A stretch of DNA of 64,000 bases, taken from the NCBI GenBank assembly GCA_910589415.1, contig OU342630.1, positions 85,122,186 through 85,186,185 of the forward strand. Reading direction: 5' to 3'. Every line of letters starts with the position of its first letter. Within the stretch, counting starts at the first letter, position 1. Shown in pieces: positions 45,701 through 57,080 of this stretch. A model generated the notes under the pieces. The model was not told the origin of the DNA, made no database searches, and saw only the letters and a list, made by a program, of their open reading frames with translations. Made by a program: the position numbers and the translations under genes. The DNA is from Malachius bipustulatus (taxonomy: Eukaryota; Arthropoda; Insecta; Coleoptera; Melyridae).

Positions 45701-46570
45701 GTTCTTTTGCCGCTTGAAAATAATGATACGAACTAAAGCTCTTGACTTGAATCTCGGATCCAACAAAGAACATTTGGCCATTAAATTATTGGTTTCCATC
45801 GACGAAAACCTACGAGTCAATTTCATTTCGTAATGTGTTACTAATAGTTTTTTGATCGATGGAAGTGAACTGGATTTTATTTATGGCAGATTTTAAGCCG
45901 TTCACTATTATTATCACTTTTGATAACGTGATGTTCTTTTCCGAGCTCATTTCTCTAGTTATTTGCTCAAAAGGCTTTAAAACATCGCAGATTTCCATCA
46001 ACAATAGCCAATCACATTCAGAAAGGAACTCTACAGGGCAATTTAAAATGCCCAGAGTTGCTATCAATGGCTCTTTAACAACTAAAAATCTTTGAAACAT
46101 ATAATATTAAATTATAAAGTTCCATCTGGTAACAACCTCATTAATTAACTTCAAAGGAACATCGCCCTCATTTACTTGCTTCTGAGTGGCTAAGGATTTA
46201 TTGTTAGTTTTGTTGCTTTGGTGAAAATGACGCACTATATCCTTCACTTTCACCTGCAATGATGCTACCTCTGGAATTTACAAAGCACTTCGGACAATTA
46301 AATTGACAGTGTGATCAAAACATCCAATATGACCCCATTCTGTTAACTTTACCGCTGCTTTTACATTTGCTGCGGTATCCGTGGTTACAGTCAAGATCTT
46401 TTTCGAGATATCCCAATCATTCGCCACCCTGCCAACTCATCTTTTAAGTGAATTGCAGTATGACTCTCATCATATTTCCCACATTCTAACAGGCATGAAT
46501 GTAATTTCCAATCACCAGAGATGAAATGAGCTGCATAGCCAATGTAGCTAGTCTGTCGGAAGTAAGAGAC
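42718..46570 (-). pseudogene. hAT (ZBED-type) transposase with an expanded internal segment
   Basis: From the right, the minus strand reads SYIGYAAHFISGDWKLHS near 46550, then KILTVTTDTAANVKAAVKL, GHIGCFDHTVNLIVRSAL, VKVKDIVRHF and INEVVTRWN near 46120. At 46100-45810 follow VKEPLIATLGILNCPVEFLS, DVLKPFEQITREMSSEKNIT and GLKSAINKIQFTSIDQKT. The next segment, containing LLDPRFKSRAF, WWKVRAAVYPNLAKLA and an acidic linker, is present six times (42861-45885). The C-terminal dimerisation block occurs once (42860-42718): CVPSEKIFPVT, ISERRSRLK and NVQKILFLHFN. A normal hAT has one copy of each. Stops and frameshifts occur between and within units, so no full protein is made. It resembles the split hAT at 15.9-20.9 kb. 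Confidence 0.88.
42861..45885. repeat. Six-unit ~500-bp tandem array made of hAT coding sequence
   Basis: Units begin at about 42861, 43361, 43867, 44371, 44873 and 45371 with GTTTTGCCAG(A)TTTTGCCAAA and are 498-506 bp long. Each encodes, on the minus strand, the stretch from TSIDQKTKSLVTHYEMEVTR to VYPNLAKLAK, about 167 codons. A 501-bp period would keep frame; the actual indels do not. Units are very similar, with scattered substitutions, for example a missing GGTATT in unit 3 and extra ATAGTTTTGCC in some. The outermost flanks match the single-copy hAT gene, so the array arose by unequal exchange or replication slippage inside the gene. Confidence 0.92.
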
Positions 46571-48419
46571 ACCGAGCTAACTCTTGACAACAATGACAAC
46601 TAATGACGATAAAAGCAGGTACCGGAGAGAACCTTCGGACCGGACCAGTCTTATAATAATACAAAAACAGTTTAGATACAAACATATTTAGATGATTTGA
46701 GAACCAAATTGGAAGACTTTTAATTTGCCGTCAAATTCCAATTACCTTCGAAGTTTAATTCAGAGAAACTTTTGTGAATAAAGTTTGTAGATAGCATGAG
46801 TAGTAGTAGTGGTAGTAGTACTAGTAGAAGTAGTTGTTCGAGTTATAATGGTCACTAAAAGCTGTCCTGGAAGTAAATACAAACTTATGTATGATCCTAT
46901 CCCTAACTTGTATATAAACTTCTAGTTGGTTGGTTGCTGGTTTATTTTTGTACGCCATTCTCTGGAAAGGATCGATCCTCAACAAGCAGTTGACAAAGGC
47001 GAGTTAATATGAGTAATAAGCAACCCTAAAACAATCATAATTATTGTGTTGAAAGTAAAGTAATAAAAATGAAGTTGTTAATCAAATTTTTAATTCACCT
47101 ACTTTCTTTATATTATTCTCGTAATAAAGTATTTTATAACAATAATAATTGCGCGTTCAAAGAATTTCAAATTTCGCTTTCAAACAAAATACATTTACAA
47201 TCATTGAGAATTCCATTACAGTTTATTTGTAGCATCTGGACAGCTCAAGATTTCCAGTTCCAGTAATTATGAAAGAGACATCAAGCATCACCAGAAATGA
47301 AATAAATGACGCACCGGAAATTACAAAAGCGCTCCCTGGGAGATCGGATGAACCCTAATCCTAAATTGATAACTTGGATGAAAATTACTTGTTCATTCTC
47401 AAAGGTTCATCCAGCCAGCGAAGCAGTCATTCGGGGAGCTATTTTTTTAATTATCCTTTTGAAAATCTTCTGGCAATAATCGTTTAATTAAAACCTCTTT
47501 CAGTTAAATCTTAATGACTGATAAATGATCCTTTTACCTAGCAAGATATTATTTCCAGGGTTCAAACTCTGCAATAAATTCTATAACAAACAACAAACAA
47601 GTTTGTATTAGTTTTTAGTTATTTTTTGCTTTAATTCCTATAATTATTACTTACAATGTATAATTAATTCTGCGTTTACTATCGCAGAAGAGACGTCTCG
47701 TAGAAATCGGGAGTCTTCAGGATATTAAATCAGACGATACTATCAGAAAAATAAAATCTTTAAGTACACTCTTAGATAGACGAATGGAGAAATAGACGAC
47801 TTTTTCGGTGTAGGGTTAATGCATAGAGCATGGAGACCGTCCTGAATATATTTAGGAAGTTCGTTATGTGTGAAAATGTATAGTAAAGAACAACTTTGTT
47901 TTAATGTAACAGCGCCAAAATGATGTGTTGCCTACCATTTACTTCGATGCAACAGGCTAGGTCATTCGTGAACCAAACGTGTTTTTTTGAATTCAGCAAT
48001 GTGTTGTATAAAACAAAATGAAGGATCTTCCGATATTTAGATAATTTCTTCAAATCATTATTGAAAAGTAATTTTAAGTTGTTTTAAGGCTTCAGAGTAT
48101 TTTGTGAAGAAAACAACAGCTAGCCATCCTTCGGGGGTGTTGTGACGGATTGTCAAATCTTTCAACATGATGACCTCCAGCAATATTTACAAATAAGTTG
48201 GAAAATTGGTTTGTGAGAGGAAGATTAGCGAGAGATTTTGATGTCTATACATTTCTATGTTGCGCCCATGTCTTAAAAATCGCAGCAAATAATACGCGGT
48301 AGCATTATAAAGACAAACATAAAGTTCGTTTCTTCAAAAATAAGATAGCTGCCACCATAATAATGACTATGAACGATTTGGACGTTATCAAAAGACTGGC
48401 TTGCACGCTATCATTCTAA
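46571..48419. other. No gene recognised
   Basis: An AGT-type microsatellite lies at 46799-46835. The remaining sequence shows no transposase motifs, repeats or RNA genes that I can support. Confidence 0.4.
46799..46835. repeat. (AGT)n microsatellite
   Basis: An imperfect run of AGT triplets (AGTAGTAGTAGTGGTAGTAG and following). Confidence 0.85.
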
Positions 48420-49079
48420 GGACCCCATCATATAATTCCACAAAAGTGGCAGATTCTGTCAAAATTATGATATGAGTACCTACTTTTACAGTAGATAATT
48501 CTATAGGGAAAGACAGGCGACCTACAGGTTAAGTTCTTTCTACCAACTCTTCTTGCAAGCTTCTCAGCTTTCTACCAACTATGAAAGTCAATAACTTTCA
48601 TAACGAAACACTATTTCATATCACTCCAACAGAGATTTACCGAAATTTACCTTTCTGGATCTCATGGATGACCGGACATTAAAATCAACGCTTCCGTAGA
48701 AGGGTTATTTCAGTGTAAGTAGAAGTGTAAGACAACACACGTTTTGGGCGTGTATAAGGAAGTATGAGTAGGTCTCACCGTTCCTAAAAACCGAAAGAGT
48801 CCCAATGATGATATAATATCAAAAAAAGAATGGAGTTGTAAAAGAAAAGGTCCATCTATAGGAACTCCTTTTACCTCAGCAATTTGTTGAAGAAATCCCG
48901 CGTTTCTGATACAGGAAACTGCATTTATTGTTCGCTCGGTCATATCAATCAACCATACAGATTAGTGGACTCAGTGTAGTTTCTGTCTGTCCTGGTCAAA
49001 CCAAACATGTGAAGTTTCAGTGCAAATTATGTACCGAAAAGATACGAAGCGCCTAGCCCATAACAACCGATAATACTGT

Positions 49080-49450
49080 TTCCACCGAATTGCGTTATAA
49101 ATGCCGAAGATATCGCTATCATGTAATAGCGATATTGGTGAAGTTGCGAGAAGCAGTCTGGAACAAAGGAAATCTTCAATTATTGCATAAATAGGTTTGA
49201 AGAAAGGAAGAAACGATTCATGGCTTGACACTTTGGTAAAGTGTGCAAAATATATCAGCTAAGTAATCTCGTTACTGTCGCTATTTTGTTAAAAAGCATA
49301 GACTAATTCATTCATTCCCAATCCGCTGTATCTTTTCATAGCAGGGTCTCCAGACGGATTAGTAGTAAAGATGGAAACCATTATTGTTTCATAGAAAAAA
49401 TGGGTCCGCTAAAAATTAAAGATATATATTATAAACTTGTGCCCATGCAG
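49080..49450 (+). pseudogene. YqaJ nuclease fragment in copy A
   Basis: Near 49310-49370 the plus strand reads HSFIPNPLYLFIAGSPDGLVV, cut here into the recognisable SPDGLVV motif of YqaJ domains with its preceding core strand. The corresponding copy B region is better preserved. Stops and frameshifts are frequent. Confidence 0.55.
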
Positions 49451-50540
49451 CATTTTGCAGTTTGGACTGCATTGAGAAAAGTGCCAACGTGAACACCACT
49501 CGCCCGACAATTATTATTATTACCGGGTGCAAGGTTTGCTAGGAATAGCAGATCGTGGATGTTGTGACTGTGTCATACTTGTCGGGAAAAATGAAATTCA
49601 AATTGAAAGAATTGACAAAATAATTAATTTTGGAACATATCTCATATGTTTAAAAAACTGCAACCATTCTATTTCTTTTATTACTTGTCATTGTTACTTG
49701 ATGCCAATGTAACCAACAATTCAAATGGAGAATGAAACGTGAAATCAAACATTTAAAAAAATGTATCAGTAATGGCCTCAAGAAGTTTATCAGACATGTG
49801 TCTCTAGTGCTAGCACGTTGCTGACATTACTTGGTCCTGGGAAGCTCCCAGGAGCTCACTGCACACTTTAATGCGATGTAACATGGCACCACTACTCTAT
49901 GTGTGCTACATGCTTGGCATGTCATGGTGTTTTCTGGGAAGGACCCATATAATTCCACAAAAGTCATCAATTCGGTCAAAATTGTGACGTAGGTAATATA
50001 ACAGTAGACTATTCTGTAGCGAAAGACTAACCGAGATCTATATGTTGAGTCTCTTCTACTAACTTTTCTTGCAAGCTCCCAGAAAATTGGCATTGAAACC
50101 GAAAGTGGCAACTATGGAATCTAACAATTTCCATAACTAGAAACTATATCAAATCATTCTCAACAGATATTTACCATATATATGTTTTACGTGTGTGATA
50201 AAATCAGCAGATACAGCAATGCTACTGTAGGAGGGTATTTCAATTTATTGAAGTGTAAAATTCCAAGTGATCAAAGAGATTTAAAATCCTCCAATCAGAA
50301 GTGTAAGGGAACACGTTTTGGGCGTGTATCAGGAAGTACGAGAAAGTCTCGCCATTCCTAAAAAACGTTTGACGGTTTTGTCATTAAAAAGTAGAGGCGA
50401 TGATCGCAATGATGATAATATAATATCATCAGAAGAATGGGATCGTAAAAGGAAAGGTCTAGGAACCCCTTTTCCCGGCATTTTTAAACACAGACATTAT
50501 TAAGTGTCCCCTACAAAGTGCTCTGATACAATAAACTGCA

Positions 50541-50638
50541 TTTATTGTTCGTTCGGTCATATCAATCAACCATACAGATTAGTGGACTGCACTTATTGTT
50601 CGTTTGGTCATATCAATCAACCATACAGATTATTGGAC
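50541..50638. repeat. 53-bp tandem duplication within copy B
   Basis: TTATTGTTCG(T)TCGGTCATATCAATCAACC...GGACTGCA is repeated at once with three or four changes. Copy A has a single version. Confidence 0.85.
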
Positions 50639-50799
50639 TCAGTATAGTTTCGTCAGTTCTGGTCACACCAAACATGTGAAGACCCGGAAGAGTACATTTT
50701 AGGGGATGTTCGTACAAATTATGCACCGAAAAGATACGAAGTGCCTTGCCTATAATAACCCATATTACGGTTTCCGCTGAATTGCGTGATAAATGCCAA

Positions 50800-51255
50800 A
50801 GCGTTTTTACGTAATTTACATAATGGCGATATTGATGAAGTTGAAAGAAACACTCTGGAACAAAGTAAAACTTCAATTGCATGCATGGGTTTGAAGAAAG
50901 GAGGAAACGATTCATGGCGTTGGTAAAGCGTTCAAAAGCGATATCAGCAACTAATATCGTTACTGTCGCTAATATGTTGAAAAACACAGACTTTCACGTA
51001 TTTTCACAGAAAAGCACTTATTTCTTCCGTTGTCCTATAGGGCATCAAAAATAACAAAAAACTATAGTTATTATTATTGTTCAGAAACCTCCAACTGGGT
51101 CAGTAGGGACAGTAATTCATTCATCCGCAATCCGCTGTATCTTTTTGTAGCAGATTTTCCAGACGGATTAGTAGTAGACCCAGATGGAAACCAGGGTATC
51201 GTGGAAATAAAGTGTCCACTAAAAATGAAATATTGTGTCGACTTGTATGACTGAA
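50800..51255 (+). pseudogene. YqaJ nuclease fragment in copy B
   Basis: The plus strand reads NGDIDEVERNTLEQSKTSI near 50830, matching the T..Q segment ahead of many YqaJ domains. From 51030 it reads NSFIRNPLYLFVADFPDGLV and then GIVEIKCPLKM. The DG (of S-P-D-G, here F-P-D-G) and E.K residues of the nuclease site are present. The middle (RiTAS region) is scrambled by frameshifts and the C-terminal part is absent. It is the fifth YqaJ remnant in the window. Confidence 0.7.
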
Positions 51256-51992
51256 GTTTGGATTACATTGATAATAATAAACGTTCTAAACTGTAAATCA
51301 ATCACGACTATCAATATTTCGAGTACAAGGTTTGCTAGAAATAACCGATCGTGAGTGATGTGACTTTGTAATACCTGCCGGAAAAAAATAAATTGAAAGA
51401 ATAGTAAGAAATAATTAATTTTGGAAGAATCTCATACATATGTTTAAAAAACTGCAACTTTATTACTGCATTAATTACTTTTATTACGTTCCATTGTTAC
51501 TTGATCTAAATGTAACTAATGAATTCAAATAAAGAGCAAAACGTAAAATTAAACATTTAAAAATAGTAAACATGGTGGGCTATTACAGCAAAATCGACAC
51601 TGGATGTATTACAAACGATGTTCGATGTCCCAGATTTTGTTATTGGAGAAATTTTGTCAAGTGACTATACTAAGTACTTGATAACTCTGTCTGGAACTAA
51701 ATGACTTACCAGTACTAGTAGTGCCGTTATTGACTAGGTAAGTATATAATGAACGAGGGAAACAAATTTCAAATTATTGAATAGTTTGTTTAAACGACTA
51801 TTTTCGCGACACACGTGGATACGTGTGAACTTATTCGTTTTAGCCATTTAATTAGCCAGTTGAATGTGATGAAAGAGAAATTACCTTTTCCAATAATTTC
51901 TGTTAATCATTTTTAATTATTAATCGTGTAATTTGGCGCAAAAACGTTCCGCCATTTTGATCCATGGGAGTAATTAAAATAATGAGCTTGTT

Positions 51993-52142
51993 ATGCCACA
52001 AGCGATTTGTTTTGTAAATTTAAGCGAAAATGTTTACAATAAAATTAATACAATTAAAATAGATTGTAATACTCTGCAAGTAGTGAAGGATCAACACGTC
52101 AAACAAAACGATTCTTATGATTGCGGCCCGTTTAATATATGA
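51993..52142 (+). pseudogene. Ulp1/C48-like cysteine protease fragment
   Basis: A 49-codon frame ends with VVKDQHVKQNDSYDCGPFNI and a stop. The Q.N.YDCGPF pattern is the catalytic-cysteine region of Ulp1/adenain-type proteases, preceded by a plausible ICFVNLSENV strand. The His and Asp parts of the triad are not visible. Such domains are carried by several transposon groups as well as host SUMO proteases; which one this comes from cannot be told. Confidence 0.4.
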
Positions 52143-53297
52143 TTTCTCACAACTAGTTGGAACCAACCCTGGAAGATGAAGCTATCTTTCAAGAATTCAG
52201 AAATATTTGCAATTATTAATCCTAGAAAATTCTTTCAAATATGACACACGTTTATTGTACCTTGAGCGGTAAACACACTAATAAGAAGGCTTTGTCTTGT
52301 CATTATTGTTGCGCGGGTTCATCCATAAAACATGTGCGCACATTCGCATGGAAATATTTTTACTATGAGAAGGGCAAGGCAGAGCTCCACTGCAACCTGG
52401 GGTTTTAGGACTACAGGTGATGGCTACCCCATAAACAAAAAGCCAACGCATCTAGAAGACTACCCCATGTTAATTCATTGTTTTTTACATACATACGAGA
52501 TAATCGTTAATGATTGATAATTTTTCAAGTTGTTTGCTGAGCTGTGCTGATATTATTGATATTATAGAAGCCATTTGTAAAAATAAAATTTATTTCCTTA
52601 AAATGGAAAAATTTGTCAATTTAAATATCAGAAAAATCAATTAATTTTTAGCTTATTAATAATTGTTACTAACGTAAAAAAGATTCAGTAATTAATGATC
52701 ATCCCGTAGGTATAGAAAAGGTAATGTATACTTAACAAGAAATATCTAGGGTGATGTGGAAAAGTCTTCACTGGTCGGTACTTGACTTTATAAAAAAACT
52801 ACTTTAAACATATAGGTAACGGTTTGAACTATAAACATGACGTGGGTCAATACATTACGACTCGTAGGGCGCTCTGTTGTATCCTGCCATCAAGGGCTAC
52901 AACGTGCATGTGGTGAAGTTGGCGACTTCGAAGGGTAACTTGGTGAAAAATTATGAAAATTCAATCGTCAAGCGACTTTTCCGTTTTCGTGAAATGGCGA
53001 CCACCTTAGTGTAGTGTGTCCCTACGGGGAAACGAACGATTCTGAAGCTGCGTCGTCGTAGCCAACTTTAAGCGCTCCATATGGCGGAGTTATGGGACCT
53101 CGAAGGATAACTCGGTGAAAAATTGTCAACTCAATCAACTTTGTTGTTCGGTCTTCTCCGGATGCCAGGGTGCTATATCCACGGTGCTGTATTCACATCG
53201 GTAAATTCATTAGAACCACAAAATATAAGCTTTACTCCATATAAAATATTATTTTTCTTCATACGTCCGCACAAGTTAAACTAAAATAATACTACTT
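52143..53297. other. No gene recognised; one weak direct repeat
   Basis: GACTTCGAAGGGTAACTTGG (52925-52944) and GACCTCGAAGGATAACTCGG (about 53097-53116), each followed by TGAAAAATT, form a diverged direct repeat. Nothing else stands out. Confidence 0.4.
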
Positions 53298-54136
53298 ATA
53301 CAGAGTGTTGCAGTTCTGGTACCTCCCAATACATCCTTAAATTTTGAGTTTTGAAAAAAAATAAAAGTTCAATTTCATAATTTAATTAACTTTCTTTTGA
53401 TGTAACAAAATTATACAGGGTGTTCTTTGGCTCAGTAATGACGACATTGTCTATTTTTTTTAAATAGAACATCAACATCCCGTATATTATTGTATCATCA
53501 TATTTCCTGTGAAAATGCAATAAGAATAGTTTTGCAATTGTAGTTTAAATTGAGTGATATGAGTTATAAACAAATGAAAACGATATTTTCAATTTGCAAA
53601 CTTGTTTACGTTAAAACGGCTCACATGGGAAACGGCTTACATGTCCCTATTTTAACTTACTATGTACTAGATGAAATGTTTACACAGGGTGATGAAAACT
53701 AATGAAAATTTTCTGTATAGAAATTTCAATAACACTGTAACAAGTAACACATGAAAAGTCAAGATAGGACTCGAGATACGGACATGTATTTTGTGATATT
53801 TGGAGTCGTTTCCGATGTGTAACACTGAGGCCTGCTAACATTGCTTTATACACTGCTTTCAAAATGAGAAATTGCGATTTTCACTTGTTTATAACTCCTG
53901 GATTAGGTACTACAACTTTAAAAACCATTCTTATTGAATTTTCTCAGAAATATGAAAATACAATATTATACAGGCTATCCCATTTAAAAAAAAATAGACA
54001 ATGTCGTCATTACCAAAAATTTTTACATCAATAGAAAGTAAATTAAAAGATGAAAGTGGCCTATTTTTAATTTTTTTCAAAATTCAAAATATAAGGATTT
54101 ATTGAAGAGTACCGCGACGGTTTCAACATAATGTAT
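53298..54136. mobile_element. Foldback family FB-2, complete copy
   Basis: The arms are inverted copies over ~400 bp each. AATGACGACATTGTCTATTT (about 53435) mirrors AATAGACAATGTCGTCATTA (about 53993), and ACATGTCCCTATTTTAAC mirrors the AGGAC...GGACATGTA region. The outer left end TATACAGAGTGTTGCAG is only roughly mirrored by the right end near 54136. A CAGGGTGATGAAAA string lies at the centre. Non-autonomous; relatives at 27240-27560 and 56378-57080. Confidence 0.8.
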
Positions 54137-56377
54137 ATTATTTATTTTAATCCAATCTCCAAAGCATGATTGCAATTTAAAAAAAAATTACTGACACGTC
54201 TATAGGTCGATGTGTCTGGACAGCGGTGCCTTAGGTAGCGACGGTAGCGTGTTATAAAATTAGCCGTCGATATAACAAAATAATTATAGTACCTAACCTA
54301 AAAATAATATTAGTTTGGATAATTAATTAAAAGGGATTTTGCAGACTTACTAGGTAGGTACATAGTAAGCAAAATAATTTTATTTTTATTCCAAGATAAA
54401 TAACAGTTTGTTGCCGTAGTCGCTACAATTTTCCCTGTTTTGGCACATAAAATGGTACTTTTATTATCTATAAAATATTAAAAATGTTTTTTTCTACTCC
54501 CAATCTTTAATATGCATATTAAATATGAATCACCAGTGCTTTAATGGGTCTCATTAAGATACAAATTTTTATTAAAGCACTGGTCAAGCTATCCAATGGC
54601 AGAGGAGCATTTGCAATCGAATCGGTGCCTTTTCGCTCACAATCGGGTCGGCAAGCCAACCGAAGTCACAGAGTTGTCACACTCACGACATAAATTGCCT
54701 TGTGATATAAGTTCTGTATTTCTAAAAAAAAATTCTGAACGTTTATTTAATTTAGAACATAAGTAACATTCAAAGAAAATTTATCAAGATTTTATGTTAC
54801 CTTAATTAATTTGATAAGTAGGTATATCGTGTAAAACATGGGAAGATAAAGTATTATATCATTCGTAGCGCTCCGTTAGTATTCAAAGCGGCAACGCTGC
54901 GACCCGCGTTGCGCAGGTAAAATATATCGTAATTAATGGCTGTCGATGTTATTAAAATTAGTAATTATTAATCTCAAAATCGAAGCGTAAAATTCGGAAT
55001 TCGAACTTCGCATAATAAAAATTACGCAGTAGTGAGTAGTGCCCTTTAAACTTGATACTAAAACAGCAGAATAACCTTATAGCGACGAACAGAAAATTGG
55101 GTAATATGCGTAAGCAAATAGCTATCTTAACCTCTAATGATCCGCAATTGTACACGGGTCATTGTTAAAATATATAATTTTTTAATCTTTTCTATGAAAT
55201 AAAAAAGGGTCGTAGAAAAAATAGTGTATGGAACTCGCAGATAATGGCTATTAATACGCTCTTATGATGGTTAAGACACTCGCCTACGGCTCGTATCTTA
55301 ACCATCATACTCGCGTATTAATAGCCTTCATTATAAGCTCGTTGCATAATATACTATTTTATCACGGAAGAAAAAAGTGTCTGTGCTCTAACTGATGATA
55401 TACAGCACGTACTTTGTAGCTGCACTCTTAATATTTTAAAGATTTCTTCCGTTTTTCATCACTCTAATTGATGTATTTTTTTGTTACAGGTATGTGCACT
55501 GTACATGGTCCCCGAACTTCCTAATCTGCATATATGATGGAATACTCTAAATCTAGGTAATCTAATTATTTACGTAGGTATCTACTGTATTAAGTTCATA
55601 AAACTTATATTAATGTTATAACTAACATTTTTTAATATTATTAAGTCATTCTTAAGCAGTACATACGAATTTTTTCATCACGTTTTTAGTAATTTTATTG
55701 TTTGTCTCTATGTCTGTGCAAATCTTGCAATCGATTTTAAACTAACTTACCGAAGAGCAAGTTTTTAAGACGTGGATAGCTATTTCATTGTTTCTCTTTG
55801 TCCCAGAAACTCATCTGCATGTCATATCAGCCTGGTGTAAATTTCCAGCAAATATTCTCCCTTTTTATTAAAAAGGTAAATGAACTGAAACAACAAATTA
55901 GCGAGAAAACAATTTTACGTCGTATATCCCTGTAGAGGTGTAAGGAATACACATCTTCTGGCATATAGTTACTCGTAGATACTTCTTAGTGTACATTTTA
56001 GAGGTAAGGATTGCTAATTCTACCTTTGTTCTAGATATTTTTATTTTGTACGCTCGATAAACAATAAACGTTACAACGTTGTAACCCTGAGGCTTTTAAC
56101 GATAGAAAGGAATCTGATCCTCTGTGCGGTAAGTGCAGACAATGTTTCCTTTGAAGGATTTCGAGTATGCCAGGGGGTTACAGAAATGTAGAATCTTCTA
56201 AAATAGAAGACCACATAACTTAATAAAAATCCTTGAATGGCTGGTAATTATGTTGAATGGTTTCTTTATTGATTGAAAGCAGCGAAACGAATTTATAAGC
56301 GCCTAACACCTAACTGTGGACTGTAGGTATAGTAAATAATTGATTCCCAACTTTCACTTATCCCAACTTGAAAGGTC
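54137..56377. other. Gene-free stretch with palindromes
   Basis: It contains a 14-bp inverted repeat ACCAGTGCTTTAAT/ATTAAAGCACTGGT (54532-54584) and the 144-bp palindrome at 55219-55362. An exon-like 65-bp segment after TTTTTTGTTACAG (55492) has no convincing reading frame. Confidence 0.45.
55219..55362. repeat. Palindromic MITE-like element
   Basis: The left arm AAAATAGTGTATGGAACTCG...GCTATTAATACGC...ATGATGGTTAAGA is mirrored by TCTTAACCATCAT...GCGTATTAATAGC...ACTATTTT. The centre is CACTCGCCTACGGCTCG. A second element with a similar CG-rich centre but different arms lies at 59386-59500. Confidence 0.8.
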
Positions 56378-57080
56378 TACAGGGTGTCACATATAATAAT
56401 AATAATAATAATACGGCATGGTATACGGTATACCCCCTTTTTTTTCTATTTTTTTTGAGATATCACTTTAAAATTTAGTATTTATCATAATACTCGATGT
56501 AGACACTTTTTGGCAGATGAGTGAATTTCTTCCTACTCATGTTTTAAACAAAGTTTTCATTATCAAACGGGATAGCCTATATATCATACTTTCATATTTC
56601 CTGGCAAAATTTAACAAGTATTTATACTTGGAGCTTAAATAGTGTAGCTTATGAGTTATAAGCCCGGTGTAGTAGGTATGTATAAGCAAATGAAAATCGC
56701 CCATTTTCAAATTTTAAAGCAAAGTTTCGAACACGGTTTAAGTGATAGGAAAACGGCTTACATGTTCCTATTTTAAATTTACAAGCAGTAACTGGTGAAT
56801 GTGATTTTTATGCAGGGTGATGAAAAATCTGAGACTTCTAGAAACAAAAATTAAAAAAAAATTCCGTAGCATAGAACAAGAAAACATAGTACAGGAAATG
56901 TTAAGATAGGAACATGTAAGCCGCTTGCCTTTATTTTTGGAAAAAAGTTCTAAAAACGCTACACCGTTTTTGTAGGCTTAAAAAATTAGTAGGTATTAAA
57001 AACACTTCAACAACAAACTTATTAGGAAAAAATAGACGAAAATGCGTCATCAAACAGCAGCTAATATTCCAATTTTTTTA
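56378..57080. mobile_element. Foldback family FB-2, third copy
   Basis: It starts with TACAGGGTGTCAC and an (AAT)n run. The core GAAAACGGCTTACATGTTCC is mirrored by GGAACATGTAAGCCGCTTGCC, with a GCAGGGTGATGAAAAAT centre as in the 53-kb copy. The right boundary is uncertain. Confidence 0.65.

Larger units (their letters stand above)
48420..51570 (+). repeat. Tandem direct duplication of a 1.3-1.6 kb unit
   Basis: Copy A (about 48420-49765) and copy B (about 49938-51570) share, in order, CATATAATTCCACAAAAGT, ACGTTTTGGGCGTGTAT(A/C)AGGAAGTA, GTCATATCAATCAACCATAC, CAAACATGTGAAG, AAACGATTCATGGC, ATCCGCTGTATCTTTT and TATGTTTAAAAAACTGCAAC. The ~170 bp between them is unique. Divergence is roughly 10-20 percent by eye. 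Both copies contain YqaJ-nuclease remnants on the plus strand. Confidence 0.8.

Noticed and set aside
42861..45885. CRISPR-like or direct-repeat array
   Set aside because: Units are ~500 bp, contiguous and coding-derived, with no spacers.
52893..53130. The weak direct repeat as a transposon terminus pair
   Set aside because: Similarity is limited to about 30 bp with several mismatches and no flanking duplication.
55490..55560. A short internal exon between TTACAG and CTAG|GTAATC
   Set aside because: Every frame meets a stop or lacks a partner exon; splice-like strings are common in AT-rich DNA.
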